Source of the DNA: Selaginella moellendorffii
Taxonomy: Eukaryota; Streptophyta; Lycopodiopsida; Selaginellales; Selaginellaceae
Assembly: GCF_000143415.4 (NCBI RefSeq)
Contig: NW_003314415.1
Span: 124,001 to 188,000 of the forward strand
Reading direction: 5' to 3'
Length of the DNA stretch: 64,000 nt
The notes below the pieces were generated by a model. That model did no database searches and was not told the DNA's origin. It saw only the letters and a list, made by a program, of their open reading frames with translations. The translations under genes and the position numbers were made by a program. Each line of letters begins with the position of its first letter. Position 1 is the stretch's first letter. Below, piece by piece: positions 10,503 to 21,683 of this stretch.

Positions 10503-11882
10503 ATGGCGGTCCTCAGCTTGCGGGCGTCTCCAATCTCGCGCCCCCCGCCACAGCTCCATCGCGCCAGGAATCCAGAGCTCAAACTCTCCAGATCCAGATT
10601 TGTCAGCAATCCTCCACTCCCAGGCCAAATCTCTGGCATCCCCGGCGTTTCTAGCTTCTGGCTCCAATGTAGATCGAAAACGCGAGGAAACCTCGTCCGA
10701 TTGGGGCAAATCTCTTGTGTTCTTGGCAGCGATGGCGCTCCCCAGGTGGATTCTTCGCCTTCTTCGCTTCCCTCGCACAGGATTTGGCTGTCGGACGTGA
10801 TTGCGCGACCGCCAGGGCCGAGCAACCTCCTTCTGGGGAGGAAATGGGGCTCGCGGGATTGCATCCACCTGGGATTCCTGGCGCTCGTCCATGGATTTTG
10901 CCTCCTTGCTCCATTCACCTTTACGTGGGGCGCGTTTGGATCGTTCGTGGCGCTGTACGTCACCACGGGCTTATTCGGAATAACCCTGTCGTACCACCGG
11001 AATCTCTCGCACAAGAGCTTCAAGCTGCCCAAGTGGCTCGAGTATACATTCGCGTATTGCGGAGCTCAGGCCATGCAGGTAGGTAGTAGGTAGTAAATGG
11101 CACAGTAAAAAATGGGTTTTCACTTTGGGTTTTTACCTTGGCAGGGGGATCCAATTTCCTGGGTGAGCTCCCATCGCTACCACCACCAACATTGCGACAC
11201 TGCAAGCGATCCACACACTCCACTCCAAGGGTTTTGGCACAGCCATATGGGATGGCTGTTGGATAACCAGGCTTTCCTAGACAAGGTAAAAAGTAAAACT
11301 TTTCAATCTTTTTTTAACTATGTTACCACAAGGTCGGAGAGCCGAGCAATGTGGGTGATTTGAGGGGCGACGCGTTTTACCGATTTTTGGAGAGAACTTA
11401 CCCCATCCATCCAGTCGTTCTAGCCGGGATATTGTACGCCATTGGTGGCGTGCCGTACGTTGTCTGGGGCATGGTAAGTTACTTGGACTACTTGCTTGGT
11501 CAAAGTAACTTTTGTTTTTTTACAGGCAGTACGGATTGTGTGGGTTTACCATATAACCTGGGCCGTAAATTCCGCGGCCCACGTATGGGGGAGTCAACAG
11601 TGGAACACCGGCGACCTCTCGAGGAATAACTGGTAAGCAATTTTGTAACCATCATGGTTGTGCTTTTTACATGGTTTTTTACTGCACAGGTGGGTGGCAT
11701 TGTTGGCATTTGGGGAGGGGTGGCATAACAATCACCACGCGTTCGAATATTCGGCCAGGCATGGTTTAGAATGGTGGCAATTTGATATGACGTGGTATGT
11801 GGTGAGGTCTCTCCAGGCGCTAGGCCTCGCCACAAAGGTGAAATTACCCTCCCATGAGCAAAGGGTAAAGCTCGCCATGTAA
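10503..11882 (+). CDS. Plastid acyl-lipid desaturase, FAD5/ADS family
   Basis: Five exons (10503-11078, 11145-11285, 11333-11473, 11526-11632, 11690-11882) give 385 aa. The first ~90 residues are Ser/Arg/Pro-rich, like a plastid transit peptide. The core carries the three histidine boxes of membrane di-iron desaturases: HRNLSH, HRYHH and HNNHH, separated by hydrophobic segments. Phrases such as [23 protein letters not shown] and [12 protein letters not shown] place it with FAD5, the desaturase that acts on palmitate of monogalactosyldiacylglycerol, and other ADS Delta7/Delta9 enzymes. Substrate position cannot be read from sequence. No key residue is missing. Confidence 0.92.
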
Positions 11883-11941
11883 AACCGCCTTTTTTTTTTA
11901 CCTTTTAACGCGGCCAAGAACCCTAAATCTCGTCTCTCGTC

Positions 11942-12280
11942 ATGGCGGACGACTGGTTCGCGCGGGACAAGGCGCAGCACCTGCTGGCGTGCATGGCGAT
12001 CGTCCTCGCGCTCGGCTCCGCGCTCGCGTTCAGCTCCAGGTTTAGGGCGTGGCGGATCCGAATCGCGTGCGTGGCGTCGCTGGCGGCGGGCGCAGCGAAG
12101 GAGGCGCTGGACGAGCTCCACGTCTGGAATTCATCGGGGGCGTCGGCCAAGGACGCCGTGGCAGACATTGTGGGCGCTCTTGTCGGCGCCGCGGCGCTGT
12201 GGGCGTGGCCGAGGATTTGGGGGGCCTTGTCTAGATCCAAAACAAAAGAAGAACAAGCCACCGGAGACCACGCGGTGTGA
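11942..12280 (+). CDS. Small membrane protein, YfiM-like (DUF2279-type)
   Basis: This is a single exon of 112 aa, GC-rich compared with its neighbours. It opens with DKAQHLLACMAIVLAL (Asp-Lys before a hydrophobic helix), has a second helix with AAGAAKEALDEL, and then GASAKDAVADIVGALVGAAAL. The DKxxH...KE..D...D..AD pattern is that of small plant and bacterial YfiM-like membrane proteins of unknown role. Two or three membrane helices are predicted by eye, and the conserved Asp, Lys and Glu lie in or near them. Confidence 0.7.
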   Translation: MADDWFARDKAQHLLACMAIVLALGSALAFSSRFRAWRIRIACVASLAAGAAKEALDELHVWNSSGASAKDAVADIVGALVGAAALWAWPRIWGALSRSKTKEEQATGDHAV

Positions 12281-12321
12281 AGAAGTTCCAAAGCTTTTAA
12301 CGAAACTTTCGTCCTTCTCTC

Positions 12322-12393
12322 GCCGCCCGTGGGAATCGAACCCACGACCACGTGGTTAAAAGCCACGCGCTATACCGGCTGAGCTAGGGCGGC
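12322..12393 (-). tRNA. tRNA-Lys (anticodon UUU)
   Basis: Read on the minus strand, 72 nt fold as a standard cloverleaf: 7-bp acceptor GCCGCCC/GGGCGGC, D arm with TAGCTCAG box A, a 5-bp anticodon stem CGTGG/CCACG around the loop CTTTTAA (anticodon TTT), and a T arm GTGGG-TTCGATT-CCCAC (box B). There is no intron and no encoded CCA, as expected for a eukaryotic nuclear gene. It lies in the 421-bp gap between the YfiM-like gene and GID1. Confidence 0.96.
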
Positions 12394-12700
12394 TTATCAC
12401 AAATGGTGAAAGACAAGAGAGTATGTATTTATACATGCTTAAAGGAAACTCTATCGCTCTCGTTTCGTTGTTAAGTAACAATCTTGAGAGAGCTCTCTCT
12501 TTCGCTTCTTCACAAAAGAATACAAGTGTGTCTGTCAATCAAATGCGAGAAGAAAAAAGAAGAAAAAACCAAACTGTTCTCTCCTTTTCTCCTCCTGTTG
12601 CTGTTGTTGGTGTTTTTGTGTTGGTGTTGGTGTTGATGCTATGAAAGTGTCCGGAAGAAAGAGATCCATCGCCATCCTTCTTGCCGAGAGTGGTCTTATC
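12394..12700. other. 3' flank of GID1
   Basis: No gene is seen. Pyrimidine/purine-rich tracts and a GTT/TTG-rich stretch (12590-12640) probably belong to the 3' UTR of the minus-strand GID1 gene. Confidence 0.4.
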
Positions 12701-13975
12701 CTACGTTGTTGTCCTGCGAGTTATTCCTGTTCTTCGTGTTAGATGCTGGTCCCCATCGCGGTCGATAAACGCCGTGATCTTGTCCATCAGCCTGTGAAAG
12801 TGTCCAGTGTTTGGAAAGATGAAAAAGCCCACCGTCGCCTCCTCCAAGAACAAGAGCTCCACGTCCTTGCCGGCGTTCCTCATCCCCTCCACGTACTGGA
12901 GCTGCCAGTCCTTGATCATATCCAGCCCCGCCACCGCCACCAGCGAAGGTGGCAGCACCACGCCCTCGAGGCTGCGGGAGCTCGGCCCGAATATGTTGCA
13001 CGCCGGATGATCCCTGTCCGCCCCGGCCGGAAGAAAGGACTGCCAGTAGAAATCCCTGTCCTTGATCGTCACAAAGTACTGCCCGTCGAATCTCAGCTCC
13101 GACTGCGTCCTCCGGTTGCCACCAAACATTGGTATAATCAGAATGTGTCCGGCCACACGTAACGGGCCGAGCTCCGCCCCCGACTCCGCTGCTCGGACTC
13201 CGACATGGTGGACAATGTTTCCACCGTTGCTGTCCCCGACCAAAAAGCACCGCCCGAGATCGGCAGTCCGTGGAAGCCAGGCATGCGCGACGCCGCGCAA
13301 GACTTGGACTTTGAGCCAGGTGAGCGCTGCGTAGCAGTCGTTGTAGGCGGCCGGGTACTTGTGCTCGGGAGCTCGCCGGTAGTTAACCGAGATGACTACC
13401 GCCTGGCACAGCCGGGCCAGCTGCTGGCATACCGTGTGGTAGACTGCACTGTTAGCGGACATGTGCACGAAGCTGCCGCCGTGGAAATAGAAGAAAATTG
13501 GCGTACCGTGCGTCGTCGAGCTTGCGTTGTTGTTGTGGCTGGCGCGGGGGATAAAAATTCGCGACCAGATGCCGCTGGTGCGGTCGATGGTCACGTCCAT
13601 GAAGGTCACGGGGTCGTCTTCGCGCTCCACGCTGCTCACGGGGACTTTGCGGTCGAGGAATTCGTCCAGGTTGCGGTTGAAGGAGCCGTCGGAATTGCGG
13701 GTGAGGTTGTAAGCTAGCTTGAGGTTGGAGATGAGGACCCAGGTGTTGAGCGGCACAACTTCCTGAGCAAAAAACGCAAGGGGTCAGCCATTATTTCTCC
13801 CTGATCTCTGCTCTCTAGGTTGCTGGAATGAAGAAAGAATCGAGGAGCAAAGGAAAAAGAGGATTTTTATGTCTGGAGAGTAGCCTAGCGATATAGGTAC
13901 CTTGGATTCTTTGAGCTGCAATTCCTCGGCGCTGCTATCCTCCTCCGGTTCCATATGCTCGCTTTGAAGCAGCAT
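12701..13975 (-). CDS. GID1: Gibberellin receptor GID1
   Basis: Two exons (13901-13975 and 12701-13762) give 378 aa. The single intron sits just before VVPLNTWVLISNLKLAYN, the start of the N-terminal lid, as in other GID1 genes. The hormone-sensitive-lipase fold is clear: oxyanion motif HGGS, the nucleophile elbow GDSNGG, and Asp in GLDMIKDWQLQY. The catalytic His is replaced by Val (EATVGFF), the hallmark that turns this esterase fold into a receptor. GID1 binds gibberellin in the nucleus and recruits DELLA proteins for degradation. The elbow reads GDSNGG where angiosperm GID1 has GDSSGG. A Thr/Arg-rich tail extends past the usual C-terminus. A second in-frame ATG lies at 13954. Confidence 0.95.
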
Positions 13976-16138
13976 GAATGCCCGAGCGCTCGGAATTCCG
14001 GCCCTCTGTGGATCGCCTTCTAAATGTAGGAATTGTGGAGCTCTTGGCGTTCGATGCTATTTCATCGAATCACGTCAAAAAAGAGAAAGGGAAATAAAAA
14101 CAGAAAAGACGCGGATAGAGTCGATAGATGCCGACAAATCCCTGCAAACGCCACCCACCACTTAGAGCTTCGCAAAATTCAACATCGAAAAGGAAGTGAC
14201 CAGCAAGCACAAGCAAAGAGTGGCAAGAAAACAAGCCCAGGAAGAAGAAAGAAAAGATGCACAAGCAGCAGGGGGAGACCCTACAGAGGCGTGTCAAGAG
14301 CACTCACTAGATTTGGCGCTGAGGAGGCCCTCCTCGCCCGCACTGTGCCTGCGTCGCTGAGCCGAATTCGTTGGTCAGATCCCCGCAAAAACAAAACTTT
14401 AGGCCGTCTTCCGGAATCTCTCTCCCCGAAAAGGAGACTGGTTCCAAGCAAGAAACGTGTTGTGGCAGCCAATTCCTGGAGGGAGGGGTATTAGTAATCC
14501 GTCGTATACTGCCGTATCCCGCGCTATCAATCCATTACATCATCGTTCCGTCCCCCACCTTCCCTGCTGCCGAAGTACACACGTCGTCTCCTGAGCTAGC
14601 TTTCAATGCCGTCTATCCCTGTCCGTGCTTATCTGCAGAGAGAGAAACGCTACCAAGCGCTGGAAGCAGCGCCTCTTCCTGCTGCTGCCGCTGCGGCTGC
14701 TGCTACTACCGCCTGTGGCCACCCTTGAAGCGCGCAACAAACGCTGAGCAAACCAAAAGGGACCTTCAAGAGTGGAACCCACGCCAACGACAAACATGCC
14801 GCCATTGGCCCTGTGCTGGCCTTTCTTGTCCGTATCGGGCGGAAATGAAGCCTCCTCCCGTCCCTTAAGCCCCCCTCTCGCTCTGGAGCTTCACTTGGCA
14901 GCATTGCGGAGCATGGAAAGTCCAGCCTGCTGCCTCGCCCATCCCCGTCTTTTATCTCAACCGGACGCTGCGAGCGCGAGGCAGCAACAAGGTCTGCATT
15001 GGATCTGGTCCAGAATCTAGTGGAGAAAAAGCCTTTTTTTTCCGCCTCCTGCGTACGTACCCGACGGCCCCCGGGCTCCAAAATAGTAGCCGTCGTGTTT
15101 GTTGTTGCCGCTACGCTAACACCACTTGTTAAGTCTTTTTTAGTCTCTCCAGATACTGCCAGTCCCGCCGAATCACTCTGCCTGCTACTCTTGTCACCAC
15201 GTCGTTTGTTTTTCTAAGGCGTGTAAGCCAAGTCAAAACCCGTGCCCTCCATCCAAAGATCGTTGTGGATTGGATTGTTGGAACCCGGCCAAATTCTAAG
15301 CTGCCCAGCTGTGAGCCACCTACACCTCCCTACTTTGCTGTGCCGAAGGAAGTGCTTTTGACCCGATAGCTTTGGGCTTGGACCCCAGTACCAACTAGCC
15401 AGGCGTCGACGAGGCTTGCTTGTTATGACGGCCACCACCTCAAAAACAAATGCCGGAAAAAGCCATGACGACCGCGCGCTGCTGCCGACTTAAATAATCC
15501 ATCCCGGCCTGCCTGCCTACCTGCAACTCTGCTTGTTTTATCCAACTCCTTGCCACGGTGTGGGTAAATTGTAATGGCGACTGCAAAAGGAGAGACTTTG
15601 TTTAAGCGCGTAGAGTAAAAAGTCTTTGCTAACCTTTCGGATTAGCGAAGAGCCCAGGCAAGCGCATATCATGGTCTGATATGGTTTACCGTAAACTAAA
15701 GCGTTGTCGGTCGCTGTTGGTGTCCCTTGGTAAATTTTCTTTTTGCCGGGGCGACCTTTCCCGGCTCGAGCTCGCCACGAAGGAGCTGTTGTTTTGTTTC
15801 TAGTCCCCTTGGAACAGATTGGCGGTGCGCTACACGTCAAGCCCGACTTGCAATCAAGGATAGTAACATGCTACTGAAAGACAAGGCCCTTGTGGACGCT
15901 TGCTGCTCTATGAAAATACATGCCTACCTGCAGCCCCACATCGCTCACTATAGCCATTTTCTCCAGTGGATTGGCTCCGATCGGATAACTCCCGACTGAA
16001 ACTCCCAGCCTGCGGAACCAATGCAAAGAAACAAACGCTGTGAGAGCGAGGGTGAAAACAAAATGGCAGAAGAACAACAGACAAAACGGGGAAAGGTTCC
16101 ATGATTGTTACATGGACCAAAATCTCATTTTCTCGTAC

Positions 16139-16177
<39 letters not shown>

Positions 16178-16412
16178 AAGTGCCACGTTCCATCTTGGTT
16201 GTCCATCGCTTTGCTTCAACTTCACTCCAAGGAAAAAAGCTCGCTTCGTTCCCTCTTTAAATAAAAAAGAAAAAGGAAAAAGGGAAAAAAGAGAAAAAGG
16301 ATCGTCACATTCTGTCAGGAAGCCACAGTCATGCTTGAATCATCATCACCCTCAATTCCGTTAAACAAGTCCCACCCGGACCTCTTTCTTTTCTTACTAA
16401 AAGAGAATGAGA
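13976..16412. other. 2.4-kb gap, GID1 upstream region, no gene recognised
   Basis: Several open frames up to 165 codons exist, but they are low-complexity (Cys/Ser runs from CTG/GCT repeats near 14680-14710) and resemble no family. A TG microsatellite lies at 16142-16176. The region probably holds the GID1 promoter and leader; nothing more can be supported. Confidence 0.4.
16142..16176. repeat. (TG)n microsatellite
   Basis: About 17 perfect TG dinucleotides. It lies about 240 bp outside the left border of the tandem duplication. Confidence 0.95.
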
Positions 16413-16469
16413 AGAAGCAAGGAAGGAAGAGCATTTGGCATTGACAGACACAAACAAAAAAAAGCCCGA

Positions 16470-17922
16470 CTTTGACACCATCAAGCAGGCCCGGACTTTA
16501 CCTCAGAATCTGCGCCATTCTTCTTCTTCTCGTCCTCCCCAACGTGACAAGCAAGCACAGTGGTCAAAAGCTCACGCCCGGTCCTTTTCCTCTGCAAAGA
16601 TCTACACCTAACTCGGCAGCATTAGAGCGGCCCAGCGCGCTATCAAACAAGACGATCGCGACCGAGAAAGCCCTGGCCCTAAAATTTAAAAAATTTAGGG
16701 TTCTTGAGCTGCCACGTGGATTGGAACTTAAGCACGTTTTGGTCGAATGTTTAATCTGGACTGGCCGATAGTGTGGCTTGATTTTTCTTTTCTCGTGCAC
16801 TTAAGAGCGCTTCTTCATTCATAGTACGTTTTTCAAGGCTCGATTTATGTCCTGTTGGCCTGCCTGTGGTTTTAAAGCTCTTTCTTCTTTTTCTTCTTGT
16901 CTTGCTGCCCGTTTTATCCCCTGCTTTTCTCGGTTTTGGGACTTTGCTTTTGAGCTCTAACGCTAGCGGCCACCTCGACTTATTCTCCCGAGGAAAAGTA
17001 TTCCCGAGAACTAGCTGACAAGTTCACATCTCGAAGAATAACAGGTAAAACCATCGTAACAGCCATGGCTGAACTCAGCGTTTGTATCTTTCGCGACAGA
17101 CGGCAGAGCTCGTTAGAAAAATCAAAACAGGAAAGAAATTTGTGTAAGCTCTTCACTTTTTTTCCTTTTGAGTTGTTTCACAAATTTCATACTGTTTGTT
17201 GAGATAAGACCTGTGGTCCCGGAAATCTTGATGGAACCTTTTCGTGTTGTAGCACTTGTATTTCTGGACCTGGAAGCTTTGGATGCTCAAGACGTACCAC
17301 TTTACTGTTTCGCGCTCTTCTCTCTTCCTTGACTTGCTGCTCTTGTTTTGCAGCCGGAAACTCGGGATAGAGATGGGAAATCACCAATCGTGTAAGTGTA
17401 TTTTTCTTCAATCCGTCCTCTGAGGTCTAGTTTCTCACGTTCTTTTGTGTACGTGATTTCTAGTTGGTGATCTTAACGTTGGTTGTGGTGATGATTCAGC
17501 TTTTGATCGATCAAAGCGTGTTTTCAATTGTCACAGTCTCCGCGCTAAGGAGCCGAAAGTTACGAACAATTTGTGCAGCTATGGTGGAGAGCCAAATACC
17601 AAAGTTTGGTTGGAGTTTTCTTTGCAATAAGCACAGGCTCGCAAGGTTCTAGTTGATTTTCTTTAGATTTTTGGTCTGACTGCAACAATCATTGATCGAT
17701 TCCAAGCTTAGTATCATACATTTGCTTCTTATAATTGCTCCCATGCCTTAATACACCAAATCAAGTTGCTGGAGAGCAGGAATCCTGTTTTTCGCTTCCA
17801 CGTAAGTTCGTCTCTGATTGCTCTGCCTTTCCAGAGAATTCTATCTTGCTGGAAAACATTCCACAAACACTTTCAAAAGCAAGACTCGAGCTTCTTTCAT
17901 TACAATATTGCTATTATCTGAA
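16470..17922. other. Left part of unit 1, no assignable gene
   Basis: The segment is repeated at 23985-25297 with small indels. Open frames at 16472-16771 and 17464-17652 persist in both copies but match no family I know, and a recent duplicate would keep them open anyway. One stretch (17263-17310) shares ctttggatgctcaagacg with NTAN1 exon 1 and may be an old fragment of it. Confidence 0.45.
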
Positions 17923-18945
17923 TCATCCGCCGGTAACGTCAGTCTCAGTGACCGAAACACCAGTGTACGTACCAGTCTGGGGGAAACTAAAGCTTTCGCC
18001 TGTGTCAAGCTTGACAACCATGACACCCGAGTATGGCACGTTGATCTTACCAGAGTAAGTTACTGCCTGGATGTTAACTGACGCCCCCGGTGCCAGCGTA
18101 TTTCCCTCGGATCACTCGAGGTTTTTGGTGCCGGAATGCTCAACCGTGTTGGTGGACTGCTCGCTCTCTTGCCACTGATAAGAGCTCTCGGTCTTGAAAA
18201 TGTCGAGGATGCTGGCATTCACAGTGACGGTTTGGGAAGTGGTGAGGCCTTCGGCCTGAGACCACGAGTAGGAGATGGTCATATCTTTACTTCCATCGAT
18301 CTTCCACTGAACAGGAACTTCACTGTTGTTGCTGCATTTCAGGGTGTCCAGTGTCTCTGGAACGATGCTTCCCAATGCAGAGATGTTGTAGTAGCGTACG
18401 TCTTGGAGCTGGCAAGAGACCAGCGGCAGGAGAAACGCAAAGCCCCGTGCGTTTAGGTCGTCACCGGCACGGATGTCGGCTCCCACCAGGATCCCGGAGT
18501 AGACATTGATCACCGTGGCGCTTCCACCTTGGTATCCATGCTGGAAAGTATTGCCGAGGCTTGTGGTAAACATGATAGCACTGGCGCGATCACCTGGTCG
18601 TCCAAAAGCACGAGCCAAGGTATAATGCATACCAAGAAGAGGTGATAGAGCAAGCTTACCAACGTGATCCCATTCGCCAAGCCAGAGGGACATGGACGTG
18701 ATGAGCTCCCCGGGCTGGAAAGTGTAGGTGGACGAGCTTCCAGCGGGGCTGCCATAGAGGTGGCATTGATTGTCCGTCTCACCCGTCTGCCACAACTTGA
18801 CAGCTTTGGTTCTGTTACCATAGTCCCACACTTGGATCTGGCGGATGACCTTCCCGCTAGTCCAGGCTTCAAGCTGATAGTCAGTGCCACCCGAGGTGTT
18901 TCCCACAACTTGGACGGTGCCAATGACGGGGCTGGAGAGTGTCAT
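17923..18945 (-). pseudogene. Jacalin/aerolysin-like gene A, one nonsense codon
   Basis: The minus-strand frame of 341 codons (ATG 18945 to TGA 17923) is unbroken except for a TGA at 18112-18114, where gene C has TGG. Residues 1 to ~165 have jacalin-like strands (IRQIQVW, GELITSMSLWLG, FTTSLGNTF, YSGILVGADIR). Residues ~190-340 resemble the aerolysin/natterin-type module (SYSWSQAEG, WQESE, a pre-insertion strand pair, final GTYTGVSV). Animal proteins of this architecture (Dln1/aep1) bind glycans and form oligomeric pores; activity here is not implied. The stop would remove about the last 62 residues. It could be a truncated product or a dead gene. A TATA-like atttata (minus-strand TATAAAT) lies at 19016-19022. 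Confidence 0.75.
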
Positions 18946-19139
18946 GAGCAAAAGGATGAATGCAAGGGAGTTCTAGGAGAGATGCTTTGGTGATGATGAT
19001 CTAGAATGGACCTAGATTTATATTGTCCTCGACTTGGTGCTTGAGTCAACCATCGCTGGATTGTTGATCGTACTCCATGTGCGCGTGATTTTCGATCTCT
19101 GAATGAAAGAGTTTCTTACGCTGTTGCTGTTCAACGTAA

Positions 19140-19680
19140 TCTGCATCGACAACAGGTCCTGATTATCACAGAATAAACAAACACCAAAAAACTACGGTCG
19201 TGATGAACGCGCTGCACTTGAACGTAAAAAATCTGCCAGCAAGATGCAACAAGATTAAAAACATTTCTCGTTTTAATCATGTGAAATTTTTCTAAGAGGT
19301 TTATATGTGTTTGTAAACGTCAGGATGCAGATTTGAGTCCTCGAGAACTGATATTTAGTCCTAATTAACACAGAATAAACAAATCTCGAAAGCAATCTAG
19401 ACAGTACATACAGGTTTCTCTTGGTGAACGCGCTGCATTACAAAATTCTGACTACGAGCTGCATCCTGATTTTGTTGACGTTAAGAGGTTTATCAGTGCT
19501 CCGCCGTTGGATCGGGGGCATCCGACGTACCGTTTAACATTTGGTTATGAACAAGAACAAGACATTGGAGCCTCCAAAAAATATAGCGATTTGTTCAAAC
19601 GTCAACAAAATCGATGTCGTGGTCAAATCTCCATCCTGACGTTTACATTAACACATATAAACCTCTTAGAAAACTTATAG
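19140..19680. repeat. Foldback or MITE-like insertion between gene A and the NTAN1 pseudogene
   Basis: About 19280-19335 (tctaagaggtttatatgtgt then aacgtcaggatg) recurs inverted at about 19622-19675. Inside, a second inverted pair (gttgacgttaagaggttt / aaacgtcaacaaaatc) is nested. A direct repeat cacagaataaacaaa occurs at about 19168 and 19368. Unit 2 has none of this. Inverted ends of about 50 bp without coding capacity fit a non-autonomous foldback or MITE element; target-site duplications were not resolved. Confidence 0.55.
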
Positions 19681-19729
19681 GAAATATAATGTGATAATAA
19701 GTTCAACCTTTTAATGTTTTTGTTCCGCT

Positions 19730-21178
19730 ATGGTTCTTGTGGGAGCGGCGCTCGAGGCTTTGGATTTCAAGACGCGGCGACCAAGGTACCACTTTGCTCA
19801 GATTTGCGAAGCGATTGCGTGTTTTTTTTACCACTTCACTTGCTTTGTAAGTTGTAGTTGGCTTGGCTCTTGGGTCATCCCACTTTGGTAGCTGATGCTT
19901 TAAAGGCATCGCCGGCGATAGAGATCAAACAGTCCAGCACTCCGCGTTTCGTGTGTGTTTTGCAAAAGGAATTCGCGACCGCTATTCCAGCGCTTGTGGA
20001 TGTAAGATCGATTTGGATACAAGCTTGGTTGCAACTCACTCATGTTCTTCCCTCTCTCTTTTTGTCTTGCAGTTTGTTGGCACAGATGATGCAACAACTT
20101 GTGTGGGAGTGCAAATCCGGACTGTAAGGATGCTCCAAGTTGGTGTGTTACGCTTCTGATGGCTTTGCGGAACAAGCATCGGGCATTTGGACTTTGCAGG
20201 CTGCGTGAAAGAAGGCCTCGTCCAAATGCTTTCTTCGCTTTTTCCGGACAAGGACACCATCCTCGAGGTGTTGTTCTTGATTTTTTTTTCTTTCTATTTC
20301 CCCTGGTTTGTGAGTTGATTTCTACTGCTTGCCTTCTACACAGGTCCATATGGCTGGTGCTTACGATGACTCCATCGAGATGGGGCTCCGAGAAGATGAG
20401 ATGGGACACTCTTGGCCTCTGTGCCTAGAACTTGTCGAGGAGTTGCAAGCTCTGCTTACAAGCTGGAAATCCGGACGCTTTGCATTCTCCGGCATAACAC
20501 TGTCACAAGCGATGGGGGTTATCCTTGTCCTGCTGTGAGAGGCTTCGCGGTGAGCAAAGGTTCCATAGCTTTTTCGTTCTCTCTCTCTCTTTCTTTTATC
20601 AGTTCTCCTGGTTTCGCAGATCGAAACAAAATCTGGACGCTGTTTTCCAGCGAGCTTTTCAGCTGACGCCAGGGGTCCGGACGAAATCATTCGAGCACTC
20701 TTGATGCTGGCGGGGCCGGCAACCAGGCTCCGCCTCCCGTATGACACCGAGTCGGACACTTTCTCGATCAAACCATTCCAGTGGTATCAAGTCTTCTTTC
20801 ACCACGGTTTCCATCTTTTCTTCATGGTTTCTTTCTACCTTTCCAGGAGCCGAGGATGGAAAATGCTCGCAGCGCAGTCGCTAGCTCTGTCTGATGCCGA
20901 GCTACTCCAGACTCGATCAACGTCTCCACACGCAGAGAGCCCGAGCTTCGTCACCTCCATCAGAAGGTAGTGCAAGAGCTCCTTTCCTTTACATGCATCT
21001 TTACCACCTTTCAGGATGGACACTTATATTTACAACCATCCCGACTGGGAACACGCATTTCCAAACCGAGAGAGCCGAAGGTTAGTAAGAGATCCTGGAA
21101 CTGGGAGATGGATGCGAGCGGAAGACCCAAACTCAAGAAGAGTTGCGAGCACAGCCAAAGCTTTATGGGAGCTCTCGC
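19730..21178 (+). pseudogene. NTAN1: NTAN1 pseudogene (unit 1)
   Basis: This is the same gene as 28180-29681 but broken at least four times. One base is lost in exon 1 (near 19759). Fourteen bases are missing in exon 3, in the segment after the DDATTCVG motif (near 20110). The acceptor of exon 4 is changed from tttgcag to tttgcgg (near 20168). One base is lost after LVEELQAL in exon 5 (near 20454). The later exons still read as family sequence (AGPATRL, DTESDTFSIKPFQW, STSPHAESPSF). No single product of normal length can be made. Confidence 0.88.
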
Positions 21179-21226
21179 TTTGAAAACCACAGGCTCTTCG
21201 TCACCACATCCCGAGAGAGAGCTTTG

Positions 21227-21563
21227 CTACGACAGATTCTCAAGCGAGGCAATCCACGAAGAGAGTCTCGCGTTTACTTGCACTGGTATCTCGTCGTGAG
21301 GACAGTGTCCGGCTTGGAGCTTCATGAGCGTTGCGTCGTTGTAAAGAGCTTGGATCTTGTCAGCTTTAGAAGACGGGGCCAGTGGATCCGACTCTCCCCA
21401 CAGTACTAGCAGTGGACAATCCAAATCTCGCAAAAGTTTCTCCAGGGATAAATCAGATGGCTGGAACAAGAAGCGAGAGATCATCCTGTTCCAAGAAAAA
21501 AAAGCCATTCTTTTCGTAGTTTTTCATTTCTTTCCCTTCTACGAACCTGTAAAACACCACTGC
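21227..21563 (-). pseudogene. 3' stub of the alpha/beta-hydrolase gene
   Basis: The last exon (LFQPSDLSLEKLLRDLDCPL through LQAGHCPHDEIP) is present and open, and about 20 bases of the preceding exon follow. Similarity to the intact gene stops at 21563, inside exon 6. The stub has no promoter or catalytic Ser region. It marks the breakpoint of the tandem duplication. Confidence 0.88.
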
Positions 21564-21683
21564 TGAGCAGCAAGGAAGGAACCAACAAAAAAAAGCCTGA
21601 CTTTGACACCATCAAGCAAACTTGGACTTTACCTCAGAATCTGTGGCATTTTTCTTCTTCTCACCCGCCTCAACAAAGGAGCT

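Larger units (their letters stand above)
16413..21563. repeat. Tandem duplication, unit 1
   Basis: From the phrase agaagcaaggaagga (about 16413) to gaacctgtaaaacacc (ends about 21563) this segment aligns with 21571-30072. Shared landmarks are the actttgacaccatcaag block (16469 and 21601), the 62-codon open frame at 17464/24837, the jacalin/aerolysin-like gene (17923-18945 and 25298-26320), the NTAN1 gene (19730 and 28180) and the 3' end of the hydrolase (21227 and 29737). The right border falls inside hydrolase exon 6, so this unit has only a hydrolase stub. Order and lesions indicate that this is the decaying copy. Confidence 0.9.

Noticed and set aside
13205-13717. 170-codon open frame opposite GID1
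   Set aside because: It is antisense to the GC-rich GID1 exon and shows no family resemblance; it is a shadow of strong codon bias.
14650-14720. Cys-rich peptide from GCT/CTG repeats upstream of GID1
   Set aside because: It is low-complexity triplet repeat sequence without signal peptide or cysteine framework.
16472-16771. 99-codon frame with a hydrophobic start, repeated at 23967
   Set aside because: It looks like a secreted peptide, but the two copies differ by indels, the longer form lacks a proper ATG and no family matches.
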